A DNA stretch of 64,000 bases from Aliidiomarina sedimenti. GTDB lineage: Bacteria > Pseudomonadota > Gammaproteobacteria > Enterobacterales > Alteromonadaceae. Every line of letters starts with the position of its first letter. The first letter of the stretch is position 1. Position numbers and translations under genes: made by a program. Below, piece after piece: positions 16,508 through 26,430 of the stretch. The notes under the pieces were generated by a model. That model was not told the origin of the DNA, made no database searches, and worked only from the letters and a program-made list of their open reading frames with translations. The stretch is taken from positions 186,001 through 250,000 of the forward strand of contig NZ_PIPN01000004.1 in the NCBI RefSeq assembly GCF_003986955.1, given 5' to 3'.

Positions 16508-16783
16508 CTAGTTGCGCACGGTAAAATCCGCGGAATGGTCGCCCGTGGCATCCTGCCTGTCGACGTCTATTGCAGTTACCCTGGCGTTTGCAGGCCCTTG
16601 CCAGCACCAGTCAAGCAAAGCCTGTAGCTGCGAGGTATCGCCTTCAGCGACCAGTTCCACCGAACCATCCTCGCAATTTCGCACGTAGCCCCTAAGATCC
16701 AGCTCCTGCGCCTTTTGCGCGCTGCTTTTACGATAGAAAACACCCTGTACTGTACCTTTAATCTGCAGTGTCCAACGTTGCAT
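16508..16783 (-). CDS. acyP: acylphosphatase
   Basis: Small cytosolic enzyme that hydrolyses acyl phosphates (carboxyl-phosphate bonds). The 91-residue length is typical. The active-site loop 'GTVQGVFYRKSSAQKA' supplies the phosphate-binding arginine (R18), and YVRNCEDGSVE supplies the catalytic asparagine (N36). It sits between deoD and dgt, transcribed leftward; GGAGCG-type bases upstream of the ATG at 16783 form the ribosome site. Confidence 0.92.
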   Translation of the reverse strand: MQRWTLQIKGTVQGVFYRKSSAQKAQELDLRGYVRNCEDGSVELVAEGDTSQLQALLDWCWQGPANARVTAIDVDRQDATGDHSADFTVRN

Positions 16784-16841
16784 CTGACGCTCCTTGGTGC
16801 TTTTATGAGAGGAATTATTGATAGTCTACAAGGTGACTGCG

Positions 16842-18314
16842 TTGACGGTAAATTTCAAGTCTCGGTTAGTGGCGGCCAGGCCGTATCAAAGCAAAGCGAA
16901 AGAATTTGAGAATGACGAGCACGCCATTCGTGGATTTGAGCGGGCGCTGGAAAGTGACCGCGGACGAATTATTAACTCGGCAGCGGTGCGGCGGTTACAG
17001 CAGAAGACCCAGGTTTTTCCGCTCGAGCGCAATGCTGCCGTGCGAAGTCGGTTAACTCATTCACTGGAGGTTCAGCAAACCGGCCGTTTCATTACCCGCA
17101 CGGTGTTTGAAAAGCTCGGTAACCGCGCGGCAGACTATGGATTGCTGGGTTATGAGCGTGCTGTTGAATCGATGGTTGAAATGGCCTGTCTGATGCACGA
17201 TATCGGCAACCCGCCGTTTGGTCATTTCGGTGAAGCCGCGATTTCTAAATGGTTTGCCAACCATGCTGCGGCATTTCCGGGCTTTCAGCATGACCATCCG
17301 GCACGCCAGGCTTTGTTACGTGAACTGGCTCAATTTGAAGGCAACGCGCAGGGCATTCGCATCGTCACCAGCCTGCAACGACTCAATCTGACCTTCGCCC
17401 AGACGGCCTGCATTATGAAGTACACCCGCGCCGCCAGTGAAGCAAAGCCGGGCCCGGATGACGCCCTGGCGTACGTACAGAAAAAGCCAGGCTTCTATGA
17501 GTCAGAACGGCCTTACATTGAGAGCCTGCAAGCGGCATTGCAACTTCAGGCCGGGCACCGTTATCCGTTGACGTATCTGATGGAGGCGGCCGACGACATC
17601 TCGTATTGCCTGGCGGATATTGAAGATGGTGTGGACAAAGGCCTGCTTAGCATCGCTCGCTTAAAAACCTTGCTCGAAGAGGAGTTTGCCGCCTGTTACC
17701 CGACTGAGCCAGACGGTAAATTTTTCCGCCAGCGCAGTTTTACTCAGGTTACGGAGTACGCCTATAAACGTCATTGCGACGAGCCGATTAACAAAGAACA
17801 TGAATTCTTTGTCTGGTTACGGGTGCAACTGATCCATCCGTTGGTGGAGCATGCCGCTGAGGTGTTTGTGAATAATATGGAGGCGATTCATGATGGCAGT
17901 TTCAATCGCGCCTTACTGGAAGACAGTTCGCCCTGCCATGCAGTTATTTCGACTCTGAAGCGGGTTGCAAGGCGCCATATTTTTGCCGTGGCGGAAGTGC
18001 AGACACTGGAATTGCAGGGCTATCGAATTTTAACGGGTCTGTTAGATGCCTATGCGCCATTGTTGCATTTGCCGCAAGAAGAGTTTCAGGCAATGCTGGA
18101 GGGGGAGAGCGGTTCTCACCTACTCGAAAGCCGTTTGTTGAGCAGGTTGGCGAATAAGCACTTAGCGGCGTATACCAAGCTGGCTGCCCGGCCCCATGAT
18201 GATCCGGTATTGTGGGAGCAGTATGCGCGTTGTCGCTTATTGCAGGATATGGTCAGCGGTATGACTGACCAGTTTGCATTGGATGAATTTAATGTGCTGA
18301 GCGCGCGGTTTTGA
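16842..18314 (+). CDS. dgt: deoxyguanosinetriphosphate triphosphohydrolase (canonical Dgt)
   Basis: Hydrolyses dGTP to deoxyguanosine and triphosphate, controlling the dGTP pool. The protein (about 490 residues; E. coli Dgt has 505) aligns by eye with E. coli Dgt along its whole length: 'ESDRGRIINSAAVRRLQQKTQVFPLERNAAVRSRLTHS', CLMHDIGNPPFGHFGE, QFEGNAQGIR, MEAADDISYC and a C-terminal CRLLQDMVSGMTDQFA. HD-domain ligands are H73, H119-D120 and the Asp in MEAADD. The start is uncertain: the TTG at 16842 has AAGGTGA 5 bases upstream and lies just before the conserved region, while a TTG at 16818 with GAGAGGA is an alternative; no in-frame ATG exists near. It is the second dGTPase-family gene in the window. 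Confidence 0.93.
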   Translation: MTVNFKSRLVAARPYQSKAKEFENDEHAIRGFERALESDRGRIINSAAVRRLQQKTQVFPLERNAAVRSRLTHSLEVQQTGRFITRTVFEKLGNRAADYGLLGYERAVESMVEMACLMHDIGNPPFGHFGEAAISKWFANHAAAFPGFQHDHPARQALLRELAQFEGNAQGIRIVTSLQRLNLTFAQTACIMKYTRAASEAKPGPDDALAYVQKKPGFYESERPYIESLQAALQLQAGHRYPLTYLMEAADDISYCLADIEDGVDKGLLSIARLKTLLEEEFAACYPTEPDGKFFRQRSFTQVTEYAYKRHCDEPINKEHEFFVWLRVQLIHPLVEHAAEVFVNNMEAIHDGSFNRALLEDSSPCHAVISTLKRVARRHIFAVAEVQTLELQGYRILTGLLDAYAPLLHLPQEEFQAMLEGESGSHLLESRLLSRLANKHLAAYTKLAARPHDDPVLWEQYARCRLLQDMVSGMTDQFALDEFNVLSARF

Positions 18315-18354
18315 TGCCGCGCTGCAAGTTGACTGCTATTAGCGTGCTGTATTG

Positions 18355-18855
18355 CTAGGCTAATTGCCGCTCTAAGAACTGAGCAAACCAGCGGTCTATT
18401 TGCGCCAGGCTGTTCATCAGTCTGTGATCATCATCCACCAGATGAAGCTCACAGCGCTGTTCAGTGGCGAAGCGAATGGAATGGTCGACCGGAATAATCT
18501 CATCCTGCCAGCCATGCACAATCGCTAAATTCGGCAACCTCTGCTGGGGTGCCCGGTGTTCATATCCCGGCATGTAGATCGCCGGGGCAAGCACAAAACA
18601 AGCCCTGACTGCAAAGCGGTCGGCGCTTTGCAGGGCGACAAAACCGCCCATACTGGAACCGACCAGGATGGTCTGCTGCGGGTCCTCGTTGCTCAGCCGT
18701 TGACACAGGCGCTCAACTCTCAGGTCAGGATCCATGGTGTCCTGGTAATCGATACTATCGACGGTGCAGCCGAGCTGCTTGGCGGTACTGGCAAGCTGCT
18801 GAATTTTGCTGCCCCAGGGCCCACTTTCCTTACCGTGAGAGAAGATAACCTGCAT
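18355..18855 (-). CDS. small alpha/beta hydrolase (YqiA/YcfP-like)
   Basis: A cytosolic alpha/beta-hydrolase of about 166 residues with a complete putative triad: nucleophile Ser in GSSMGG (about residue 67), Asp in VHGWQDEIIP and His in DDDHRLMN near the C-terminus. The N-terminal 'VIFSHGKESGPWGSK' provides the oxyanion strand. The compact size without a lid matches the YqiA/YcfP esterase group, whose substrates are poorly defined. The ATG at 18855 is chosen over a GTG at 18882, because the latter adds residues that are not family-like and would overlap the MCP gene start-to-stop. It lies just downstream of the MCP gene on the same strand. Confidence 0.7.
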   Translation of the reverse strand: MQVIFSHGKESGPWGSKIQQLASTAKQLGCTVDSIDYQDTMDPDLRVERLCQRLSNEDPQQTILVGSSMGGFVALQSADRFAVRACFVLAPAIYMPGYEHRAPQQRLPNLAIVHGWQDEIIPVDHSIRFATEQRCELHLVDDDHRLMNSLAQIDRWFAQFLERQLA

Positions 18856-18878
18856 TATTCGGTCTGCCTTACGCGTTA

Positions 18879-20513
18879 TCACGCATCATTGAGCTGAAAC
18901 TTAGAAATACTACTTTGCAGTGAACGCGCCAGTTGTTCAAGACCAGCCGATGCTTCACTCACATCACGGGCGCCGCGCGAGGACTCAGAGGCAGTGTCCG
19001 TGATACGGCGGAAGTTCTGGTTGATCTCGTCCGCGACAGCACTTTGCTCTTCTGCTGCGGTGGCAATTTGTGCGTTCATGTCATTGAGTCGGGTTACTGA
19101 CTGATTAATGGTCGCCAGCGACTCGCCGGCGCGACGTGCCTGTTCAACACTGGTTGCAGCCTGTTCGTTGCCGCGTTGCATCACATCAACGGCTTGTGCA
19201 GCACCGGCCTGAACTCGTTCAATAATGGTATTAATCTGCGCGGTCGAGTCCTGAGTCCGGGTTGCCAGGTTGCGCACTTCATCAGCCACCACGGCAAAAC
19301 CACGACCATGCTCGCCAGCTCGTGCTGCTTCAATAGCGGCATTCAGCGCCAGCAGGTTGGTTTGCTCAGCAATCGCCTGAATCACTTCCAGCACGGTACC
19401 GATTTCGCGGGTTTCATCCTGCAGGCGACCAATCACGTCGGCCGCTTCAGCGACTTCATTGGCAAGGCTGTTAATCGCCTGCTGATTGGCGCTCACTTCA
19501 CGTTCTCCGGCGCGGAACTCTTCCTGCGCAGACTCTGCTACATCGGCGGCCTGAACGGTGTGGCTGGCCACTTCCTGGACTGTCATCGACATTTGCTCAA
19601 TGGCGCTGGCGCCCTGAGTGGTTTCGTCTTGTTGCTTATCAATTAAGGCTTCGTTTTGCTGGGCGGTACGGGCCAGTTGTACCGAGGCCGCCGCTACGTC
19701 GGAAGACGCCTGCATGGTTTCGCTAATCATTGAGCGCAGATCTTTAGCCAGGGTGCCAACCGCCGCCATAATACTGCGCGGATGTTTGGTTTTAACACTC
19801 ACCCCGAGATCACCACGGGAAATACGTCCAATCAGGTTCAGTGCATCCTCGGGTTCACCGCCGATGGTTTTAACCATACGCTGCACTGTGGTGTAGGCAA
19901 TAATGGCACCGGCGATCAAGGCAATCACGGTAATTGTTAGCATCGCCGCGGCAAAGCCGGTGGTATCTTCAACAACCCCGTCCACCTGGCTGGATATACT
20001 GGCCTCCTGATAATCAATCAGTGCATTCACCGCGGCCAGCCATTCGGTATATGCCGGCGAAACGGTGGTTAGCAAGTAAGCTCTGGCTTCATCGTAACGA
20101 CTCTCGTTAATGAACTGCTGAGTGCGCTCGGTGGCAGTCAGTGTACGTTCTTCAATCTGGTTAATGCGTTGCAACAGGCGTCGCTCTTCCGCGGACGGTG
20201 TGCCGTTGGCATACAGCTGGTCCAGCTCCTCCGCCGCGTTCTGATAGAAAGCTTTTAGCGTTTCAATTTCGGCATAGAATTCACTGGCCGCATCGCGATC
20301 ACGAACCAGCACCGCATCGCGAATGGAGATGGCCCGGTCATGTACACTGCCGCGGAAGTTAATAGCCTGACGTTGTTCAACGCTATCCTGTTGATTAACG
20401 TTGCTAAGCACGCGGTCAATCTGGACAACCTGATAAACGCCGTAGACGGTTAGTCCGAGCATCAGAACGAGAATAAGGCCGAAGCCGAAGTAAAGACGTG
20501 TTGCTATACGCAT
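18879..20513 (-). CDS. methyl-accepting chemotaxis protein with 4-helix-bundle sensor
   Basis: A chemoreceptor of about 544 residues spanning the inner membrane. TM1 is at about 8-28, and a periplasmic helical domain at about 29-185 resembles the four-helix-bundle MCP sensor. TM2 is at about 186-210 ([21 protein letters not shown]), with a HAMP region from about 212 to 265. The cytoplasmic coiled-coil has the invariant signalling tip '[35 protein letters not shown]' and Glu/Gln-rich methylation helices. The ATG at 20513 (AGGG 9 bases upstream) is preferred over a GTG at 20522. The ligand cannot be predicted. There is no C-terminal CheR-binding pentapeptide. Confidence 0.92.
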   Translation of the reverse strand: MRIATRLYFGFGLILVLMLGLTVYGVYQVVQIDRVLSNVNQQDSVEQRQAINFRGSVHDRAISIRDAVLVRDRDAASEFYAEIETLKAFYQNAAEELDQLYANGTPSAEERRLLQRINQIEERTLTATERTQQFINESRYDEARAYLLTTVSPAYTEWLAAVNALIDYQEASISSQVDGVVEDTTGFAAAMLTITVIALIAGAIIAYTTVQRMVKTIGGEPEDALNLIGRISRGDLGVSVKTKHPRSIMAAVGTLAKDLRSMISETMQASSDVAAASVQLARTAQQNEALIDKQQDETTQGASAIEQMSMTVQEVASHTVQAADVAESAQEEFRAGEREVSANQQAINSLANEVAEAADVIGRLQDETREIGTVLEVIQAIAEQTNLLALNAAIEAARAGEHGRGFAVVADEVRNLATRTQDSTAQINTIIERVQAGAAQAVDVMQRGNEQAATSVEQARRAGESLATINQSVTRLNDMNAQIATAAEEQSAVADEINQNFRRITDTASESSRGARDVSEASAGLEQLARSLQSSISKFQLNDA

Positions 20514-20679
20514 GATAGGCACCCTGATTTAATACTGTAAGATAATACTTTTTGATTTATTGATTCTTTTTACGCTTTAAAAGCGATAAAGGTTCACTTA
20601 AATAGAATATTTTTCGCGCCTACAATTCCCCGGTATTTGCGATATACTCAGCAGGCATACACACAACCTGGGTAGTACT

Positions 20680-21003
20680 ATGAAGCAATCAGCTTTCGCC
20701 AAATTCTGGCTTCTCGCCGTCGCCTTTTTCGTCCTTTCCGCATGCTCTGACGTGAGCAGCGAGCCAACCTTGGATTTAAGCAACGAGAGTGCATTTGAAG
20801 CTTCAGTGGAGGAAGTCATGCAATCTCTGGATGAACAATCTCAGACTGAATTTTCAGACGCGCTGAGTTTGATCATGTTCGATGAATTGATGGCAGGTAC
20901 CTCAGCCGGGATGCCCGAGGAAGAAATTGAGCAGGCAATCTATCAGCGCCTGCACGGTAAGACCGGCGAGCAGGTTATCCAGGATATGGAAGAAAACCTC
21001 TAG
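20680..21003 (+). CDS. small lipoprotein, DUF6694-like
   Basis: A 107-residue predicted lipoprotein. The signal peptide has a hydrophobic core WLLAVAFFVLSAC with the lipobox cysteine near residue 22, followed by SDVSSEPT. The mature part is short, acidic and helical (SLDEQSQTEFSDALSLIMFD, MPEEEIEQAIYQRLHGKTGEQVI), a pattern found in small DUF6694-type lipoproteins. The C-terminal 'LHGKTGEQVI' is typical of that family. It stands alone with its own strong terminator and diverges from the MCP gene. No function is known. Confidence 0.65.
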   Translation: MKQSAFAKFWLLAVAFFVLSACSDVSSEPTLDLSNESAFEASVEEVMQSLDEQSQTEFSDALSLIMFDELMAGTSAGMPEEEIEQAIYQRLHGKTGEQVIQDMEENL

Positions 21004-21024
21004 GTCTGCTGCTTAACCGATTTT

Positions 21025-21049
21025 AAAAGGCCGCATATGCGGCCTTTTT
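21025..21049. terminator. bidirectional intrinsic terminator
   Basis: AAAAGGCCGCA-TATGCGGCCTTTTT is an almost perfect palindrome with a GC-rich 8-bp core flanked by A- and T-runs. It lies between the convergent lipoprotein gene (ends 21003) and azoR (ends 21081) and can stop both transcripts. Confidence 0.9.
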
Positions 21050-21080
21050 CTATTCATCCTGCGACCAACGCAATGCCTAC

Positions 21081-21692
21081 TTAACCGACTGACAGTGCGT
21101 CAATGTCTTTGCTGGCTGCCTGAATGGATTCCTGACGCTGACTGTCGCTGATGTTGACACCTTCGGCGCGAATAATAATGACGTCGGTGATACCAATAAA
21201 ACCCAGTACCGTTTTCAGGTAGCTTTCCTGATGGTCGAGAGCACTGGCTTCGCCTTCCGAGTAAAAACCACCGCGGGCAGAGGCAATGTAGGCACGTTTG
21301 CCGGTTAACAAACCTTCCGGACCATTCTCGGTATAACGGAATGTGCGGCCTGCCTGTGCGATACGGTCGACCCAGGCTTTCAACTGACTTGGAATCGTGA
21401 AGTTGTACATCGGTGCGCCAATGACCAGCACGTCTGCAGCAAAAATCTCATCCAGTAGGGCTTCAGTCACTTTCAGCTCTTCAGCCTGACGTGGGCTGCG
21501 GTCCTGCTGATCGGTACTTGCTGCCATGATAATTTCAGCATCCAGATGGCTGACCGGTTCGCTGGCAAGATCACGGGTTTTAATTTCGGCGTTACTGTTT
21601 TCCACCTGCAAGCGCTGCACAACTTTACCGCTTAACTGGGTTGAAACTGAATTATCACCGAACAGACCTGCATTAATATGTAAAACCTTCAT
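21081..21692 (-). CDS. azoR: FMN-dependent NADH-azoreductase
   Basis: Flavodoxin-fold enzyme (about 203 residues) that reduces azo compounds and quinones with NADH, likely protecting against thiol and quinone stress. Visible motifs: the N-terminal 'VLHINAGLFGDNSVSTQLS' phosphate loop for FMN, GAPMYNFTIPSQLKAWVDRI (the signature of AcpD/AzoR, about residues 94-113), and ARGGFY for the isoalloxazine contact. The ATG at 21692 is used because GAGG stands 9 bases upstream; an ATG four codons earlier lacks this. It is divergent from a LysR-type regulator 152 bp away, the usual arrangement for a regulated azoR/quinone reductase. Confidence 0.92.
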   Translation of the reverse strand: MKVLHINAGLFGDNSVSTQLSGKVVQRLQVENSNAEIKTRDLASEPVSHLDAEIIMAASTDQQDRSPRQAEELKVTEALLDEIFAADVLVIGAPMYNFTIPSQLKAWVDRIAQAGRTFRYTENGPEGLLTGKRAYIASARGGFYSEGEASALDHQESYLKTVLGFIGITDVIIIRAEGVNISDSQRQESIQAASKDIDALSVG

Positions 21693-21843
21693 GGCGTACC
21701 TCATTCATTAGAGTAGAGAATTTTGATGGTTGAATCTTAACACGTCCCAAATAACTAACTAGACACCTAATTTAAAACTTACTGTTCCATATATGGCTCC
21801 AATTGGTTAGTATGCGAACAAAGAAGGCTGGACTGGGGGGGAG

Positions 21844-22788
21844 ATGCAGGATTTAACAAATTTGGCGTTGTTTGCGCACGTGGCTGAGCATGGCAGCTTC
21901 AGTCAGGCAGCCCGCGCTTTAGGCATGCCCAAGAGTACCCTGAGCCGCCGCATCAGCGATCTGGAAGAAGCACAGGGCGTGCGCTTACTGAATCGGACCA
22001 CGCGCAGGCTCAGCCTGACCGATGTCGGCCGCGAGTTTTTGGTCCATTGTCAGACTCTGGTGCAGGCCGCGGAAGCGGCTGAACAGGTGACCCAGTTTGT
22101 CCAGGAGAAGCCACGCGGACGGGTGCGAATAAGCTCACCGCACGCCTTAAGTCAGAGTTTGCTGATTAAAATTCTGCCCGCCTTTATGCAGCGTTACCCG
22201 GATGTGCAACTGGATTTGATGGTCTCCAATTCCCCGGTTAATCTGGTCAGCGAACAAATAGACGTTGCCTTGCGGGTGCGTTCAACCATTGAAGACTCGT
22301 CGCTGATAGCGCGTCCTCTGGCACCGTCCCCCCCCGCTTTATTTGCTCACCCTGAGTTTATTCGTGAGCGTGGCGAACCGAAGCACCCTACCGATTTGGT
22401 GAACTGGCCCTCGTTGTCGATGCACTACACCCACGGCCGATATCAGTACGATTTCACCTCGTGTCAGGGCGAGTCAATTTCGCTGACCTATCAGCCGCGC
22501 CTGATTACTGATGATCTATGGGTGTTGCGCGAGGCCGCCAGTGAGAAACAGGGTATGGTGATGCTGCCGGTTTACCTGTGCCGTGAATACGTCGAGAAGG
22601 GCTTGCTGGCACCCGTGTTGCCGACATGGCGGCTGCCTGTTGGTAACATGCATCTGGTTTACCAGCATCGCCGGGGGTTGTTGCCTGCGGTACGGGTATT
22701 AATTGATTTTCTGCTCGAAGAGATGCCGAAAGCGGCCCGCGATGCAGGTATTGGTGAGCTTTCCGATGCCTGGGGTGAACAAAACTGA
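21844..22788 (+). CDS. LysR-family regulator, probably of azoR
   Basis: A 314-residue LysR-type regulator. The N-terminal winged helix (about residues 4-62: [51 protein letters not shown]) matches the CrgA-like subgroup that responds to aromatic or quinone-type signals. The C-terminal periplasmic-binding-protein-like effector domain (about 92-300) includes '[13 protein letters not shown]' and '[21 protein letters not shown]'. GGGGGAG just before the ATG is the ribosome site. The intergenic region with azoR contains CCATATATGG (21787-21796) and CCAATTGG (21799-21806), which could be operator half-sites. Control of azoR is inferred from divergence. Confidence 0.88.
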   Translation: MQDLTNLALFAHVAEHGSFSQAARALGMPKSTLSRRISDLEEAQGVRLLNRTTRRLSLTDVGREFLVHCQTLVQAAEAAEQVTQFVQEKPRGRVRISSPHALSQSLLIKILPAFMQRYPDVQLDLMVSNSPVNLVSEQIDVALRVRSTIEDSSLIARPLAPSPPALFAHPEFIRERGEPKHPTDLVNWPSLSMHYTHGRYQYDFTSCQGESISLTYQPRLITDDLWVLREAASEKQGMVMLPVYLCREYVEKGLLAPVLPTWRLPVGNMHLVYQHRRGLLPAVRVLIDFLLEEMPKAARDAGIGELSDAWGEQN

Positions 22789-22834
22789 TATTCTTAAAAG
22801 CAAGGCGATAGATAGCAAGAGGAGCCAGCCTAGT

Positions 22835-23320
22835 ATGCCAAGTTTTGATATTGTGTCTGAGATTGATCAGGTCGAACTGAAAAACGCGGTCGACAATGCC
22901 GCCCGTGAACTTACCACGCGTTTTGATTTCCGTGGGGTGCAAGCCAGTATTGAATTAAAAGAACTGACTGTCACCTTGTCCACTGAGTCAGACTTCCAGC
23001 TCAACCAGCTGCTCGAGATACTGCGCAACAATTGCACCCGCCGCGGTATTTCCATGGCCGGCGTCGAAATGGAAGACGAGCCGGTGCATAGTGGTAAAAA
23101 CTTTAGTTACCATGTGAATTTCAAGCAGGGTATTGAACAGCCGGTGGCAAAACAAATCATTAAGAAACTGAAAGACGCCAAAATTAAGGTTCAGGCGTCG
23201 ATTCAGGGCGAAAAAGTGCGGGTCAACGGCAAAAAGCGCGATGACCTGCAAGAGGCCATCGCGCTTTTGAAAAACAGCGATATCGAATTACCGCTGCAGT
23301 ACGAGAATTTCCGCGACTAA
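22835..23320 (+). CDS. yajQ: YajQ-family nucleotide/c-di-GMP-binding protein
   Basis: A 161-residue cytosolic protein of the UPF0234/YajQ family, two ferredoxin-like domains that bind nucleotides; the Xanthomonas homologue binds cyclic di-GMP. It is full length and highly conserved: '[33 protein letters not shown]' at the N-terminus, VKQ-like '[35 protein letters not shown]' and the ending 'LQYENFRD'. The frame is open upstream into the LysR gene, but AGAGGAG at 22818-22824 and the universal MPSFDIV start fix the ATG at 22835. Located 46 bp after the LysR gene; possibly cotranscribed. Confidence 0.95.
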   Translation: MPSFDIVSEIDQVELKNAVDNAARELTTRFDFRGVQASIELKELTVTLSTESDFQLNQLLEILRNNCTRRGISMAGVEMEDEPVHSGKNFSYHVNFKQGIEQPVAKQIIKKLKDAKIKVQASIQGEKVRVNGKKRDDLQEAIALLKNSDIELPLQYENFRD

Positions 23321-23354
23321 CAACAGCAACAGTTCCGCTGTACAGCGCTTCACG

Positions 23355-24197
23355 TCAGTTCAGGTTGCTGGCGTGGAAGCGCAGATGCTCTTCAATGAAG
23401 GTCGCGATAAAGTAATAGCTGTGGTCGTAGCCTTGCTGATAACGGATCTGGGCACCACTGCCGCTAAGCTGGTTGGCTTTAATCAGTGCCTCGGTATCGA
23501 GTTGCTGCTCAAGAAAATTATCGGCAGTACCCTGATCGACCATGATTGGCGGTGCAGACGAGCGTTCCTGCAATAGCAGAGCCGCGTCGTATTGGCGCCA
23601 ACTGGCTTTATCCTCACCTAAGTAATTACCAAATGCCTTTTGCCCCCACGGACAGCTGGTCGGGTGGCAAATCGGTGAAAATGCCGAAATCGAACTGAAC
23701 TTGGATTCCCGTAAACCAATCACCAGGGCTCCGTGGCCGCCCATCGAGTGGCCGGAGATCGCGCGTTGCTGGTTCAACGGTAAGTTGGCTTCAACCAATG
23801 CTGGTAACTCATCGACGATGTAGTCATACATCTGGTAGTGGGCTTTCCATGGTGCTTCGGTTGCATTGACATAGAAGCCGGCGCCAAGGCCCAGATCATA
23901 CGCCCCGTTCGGGTCGTCGGCGACGCCTTCACCCCGTGGACTGGTGTCTGCAATAACCAGCGCCAGGCCCAGCTCAGCGGCTACGCGCTGAGCACCTGCT
24001 TTACTGGAAAAGTTTTCATCATTGCAGGTCAAACCGGATAGCCAGTATACCGCTGGCACTGCGCGATGCTCCGCCTGCGGCGGCAGATAGACCGAAAACT
24101 GCATCTCACAGTTGAGTACCTGCGACTGGTGTTTGAAGCGGATCTGCTGACCGCCAAAGGCCAGCTGACTGCTTACTTTTTCAATAGCCTGATTCAT
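23355..24197 (-). CDS. fghA: S-formylglutathione hydrolase
   Basis: Second step of glutathione-dependent formaldehyde detoxification: hydrolyses S-formylglutathione to formate and glutathione. The 280-residue esterase-D-type alpha/beta hydrolase has the nucleophile S151 in GHSMGGHGAL, an Asp in DQGTADNFL and His in GYDHSYYF. 'WLSGLTCNDENF' (about 52-63) and 'WKAHYQMYDYIVDELP' are hallmarks of the family. The ribosome site AGAGGGG lies before the ATG at 24197. It is 25 bp downstream of frmA in the same operon. Confidence 0.95.
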   Translation of the reverse strand: MNQAIEKVSSQLAFGGQQIRFKHQSQVLNCEMQFSVYLPPQAEHRAVPAVYWLSGLTCNDENFSSKAGAQRVAAELGLALVIADTSPRGEGVADDPNGAYDLGLGAGFYVNATEAPWKAHYQMYDYIVDELPALVEANLPLNQQRAISGHSMGGHGALVIGLRESKFSSISAFSPICHPTSCPWGQKAFGNYLGEDKASWRQYDAALLLQERSSAPPIMVDQGTADNFLEQQLDTEALIKANQLSGSGAQIRYQQGYDHSYYFIATFIEEHLRFHASNLN

Positions 24198-24222
24198 TCT
24201 TCAACCCCTCTTTGGTAACCGC

Positions 24223-25362
<1,140 letters not shown>

Positions 25363-25432
25363 CTACAAAACAGCGAATATCAGAGCAAACAGATTGCTCG
25401 AAACGGTACTAAGTTTAGCCCATTGTAGTTAT

Positions 25433-25450
25433 TTACCTTAAGTTAAGTAA
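25433..25450. promoter_or_regulatory. candidate LysR operator in the frmA-lysR gap
   Basis: TTACCTTAAG followed by TTAAGTAA forms an interrupted palindrome (TTAC-TTAA / TTAAGTAA with one unpaired C). It is located 80 bp before frmA and 51 bp before the divergent LysR gene, a usual position for a LysR recognition site. Confidence 0.45.
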
Positions 25451-25500
25451 TCCTGCTAAAATGCAATTTACTTTTACTAAAAGCGTAATAATGAGGCGCT

Positions 25501-26385
25501 ATGCGCGAATGGCAGGGTATCAGTGAGTTTGTTGCGGTGGCCGAGCAGGGCAGCTTTACTGCCGCCGCCAGGCAGCTTGATTTGTCGGTAGCTCAGGTTA
25601 GCCGCGCGGTAAGCGAGCTGGAGCGCCGGCGAGCGGTTAAGTTGTTTTACCGCTCGACCCGCAAAGTCAGCCTGACCGAAGAGGGGCATCTGTATTTACA
25701 GCATTGCCAGCACCTGGTGCAGGGGCTCGACGAAGCCAACCGTGCGATGGGTAATCTGCAGGCGCGCCCACAAGGTTTACTGCGTATTACTGCGCCGGTT
25801 TATTTTGGTGAAACCCGGATTGCACCGCTACTGAATCGTTTTTTACTGGATTACCCGGAAGTTGAACTCGAGCTGCATCTGACCAATCGCAAAGAAGATC
25901 TGATCCATGGTCGCTATGACCTTGCTATCCGACTCGGCAACCTTGAGGACTCCAGCTTAATTGCCCAGCGCCTGGGCCAGCGTACCCACTATATTGTCGG
26001 TGCGCCGGACTATTTTAATCGCGTCGGCAAACCGCAGCATCCCGACGATCTTAAGCAGCATCAGTTGCTTGCGGGGACGGTTGAGAACTGGCGGCTGCAA
26101 TTGGCGGGTAAACGCGTGCTGGTCAAGCCCGGCCGTCGGCTGCATTGCAATAGTGGTCTGGCGCTGCTTAACGCCGCTGAACAGGGGCTCGGTCTGGCCC
26201 AACTGCCTGACTATTATGTCAGTGAGGCGCTAGCTCAGGGCACTCTGCAATCCGCGCTGGATGACTATCGCCAGGACGACGACGGGATCTGGGCGCTGTA
26301 TCCGCAAAATCGCCACCTGTCAGCTAAGGTCCGGGCGGTGGTGCAGCATTTACGCAGCCAGCTGAATGAGTGTTCGAAAAATTGA
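25501..26385 (+). CDS. LysR-family regulator, probably of frmA-fghA
   Basis: A 294-residue LysR-type regulator. DNA-binding domain at about residues 4-62 (ISEFVAVAEQGSFTAAARQLDLSVAQVSRAVSELERRRAVKLFYRSTRKVSLTEEG); the effector domain starts about residue 88 with RPQGLLRITAPVYFGE. Divergent from frmA-fghA, as in many marine Gammaproteobacteria where an LTTR activates the pathway on formaldehyde. ATGAGGCGCT precedes the start, with GAGG as ribosome site. The paralogous LysR at 21.8 kb has a similar domain layout but differs throughout. Direct repeats follow the stop codon (26385-26411). Confidence 0.88.
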   Translation: MREWQGISEFVAVAEQGSFTAAARQLDLSVAQVSRAVSELERRRAVKLFYRSTRKVSLTEEGHLYLQHCQHLVQGLDEANRAMGNLQARPQGLLRITAPVYFGETRIAPLLNRFLLDYPEVELELHLTNRKEDLIHGRYDLAIRLGNLEDSSLIAQRLGQRTHYIVGAPDYFNRVGKPQHPDDLKQHQLLAGTVENWRLQLAGKRVLVKPGRRLHCNSGLALLNAAEQGLGLAQLPDYYVSEALAQGTLQSALDDYRQDDDGIWALYPQNRHLSAKVRAVVQHLRSQLNECSKN

Positions 26386-26430
26386 CTTGATAGTAATTCA
26401 CTTGATAGTAAATAAAGGGCTATGTTAGGT

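Noticed and set aside
15752-18355. dgt/deoD/SMC neighbourhood as a defence island
   Set aside because: deoD and acyP are ordinary metabolic genes, strands differ, there are no integrases, transposases or tRNA-adjacent boundaries, and base usage looks uniform.
22703-22834. N-terminal extension of yajQ into the LysR gene
   Set aside because: The conserved YajQ start MPSFDIV and an AGAGGAG ribosome site at 22818-22824 fix the start at 22835; the extension is out-of-frame LysR sequence.
23336-23347. 12-bp palindrome CGCTGTACAGCG between yajQ and fghA as a terminator
   Set aside because: Self-complementary without a loop or T-run; could be chance, and no regulator is suggested by its position between two gene ends.
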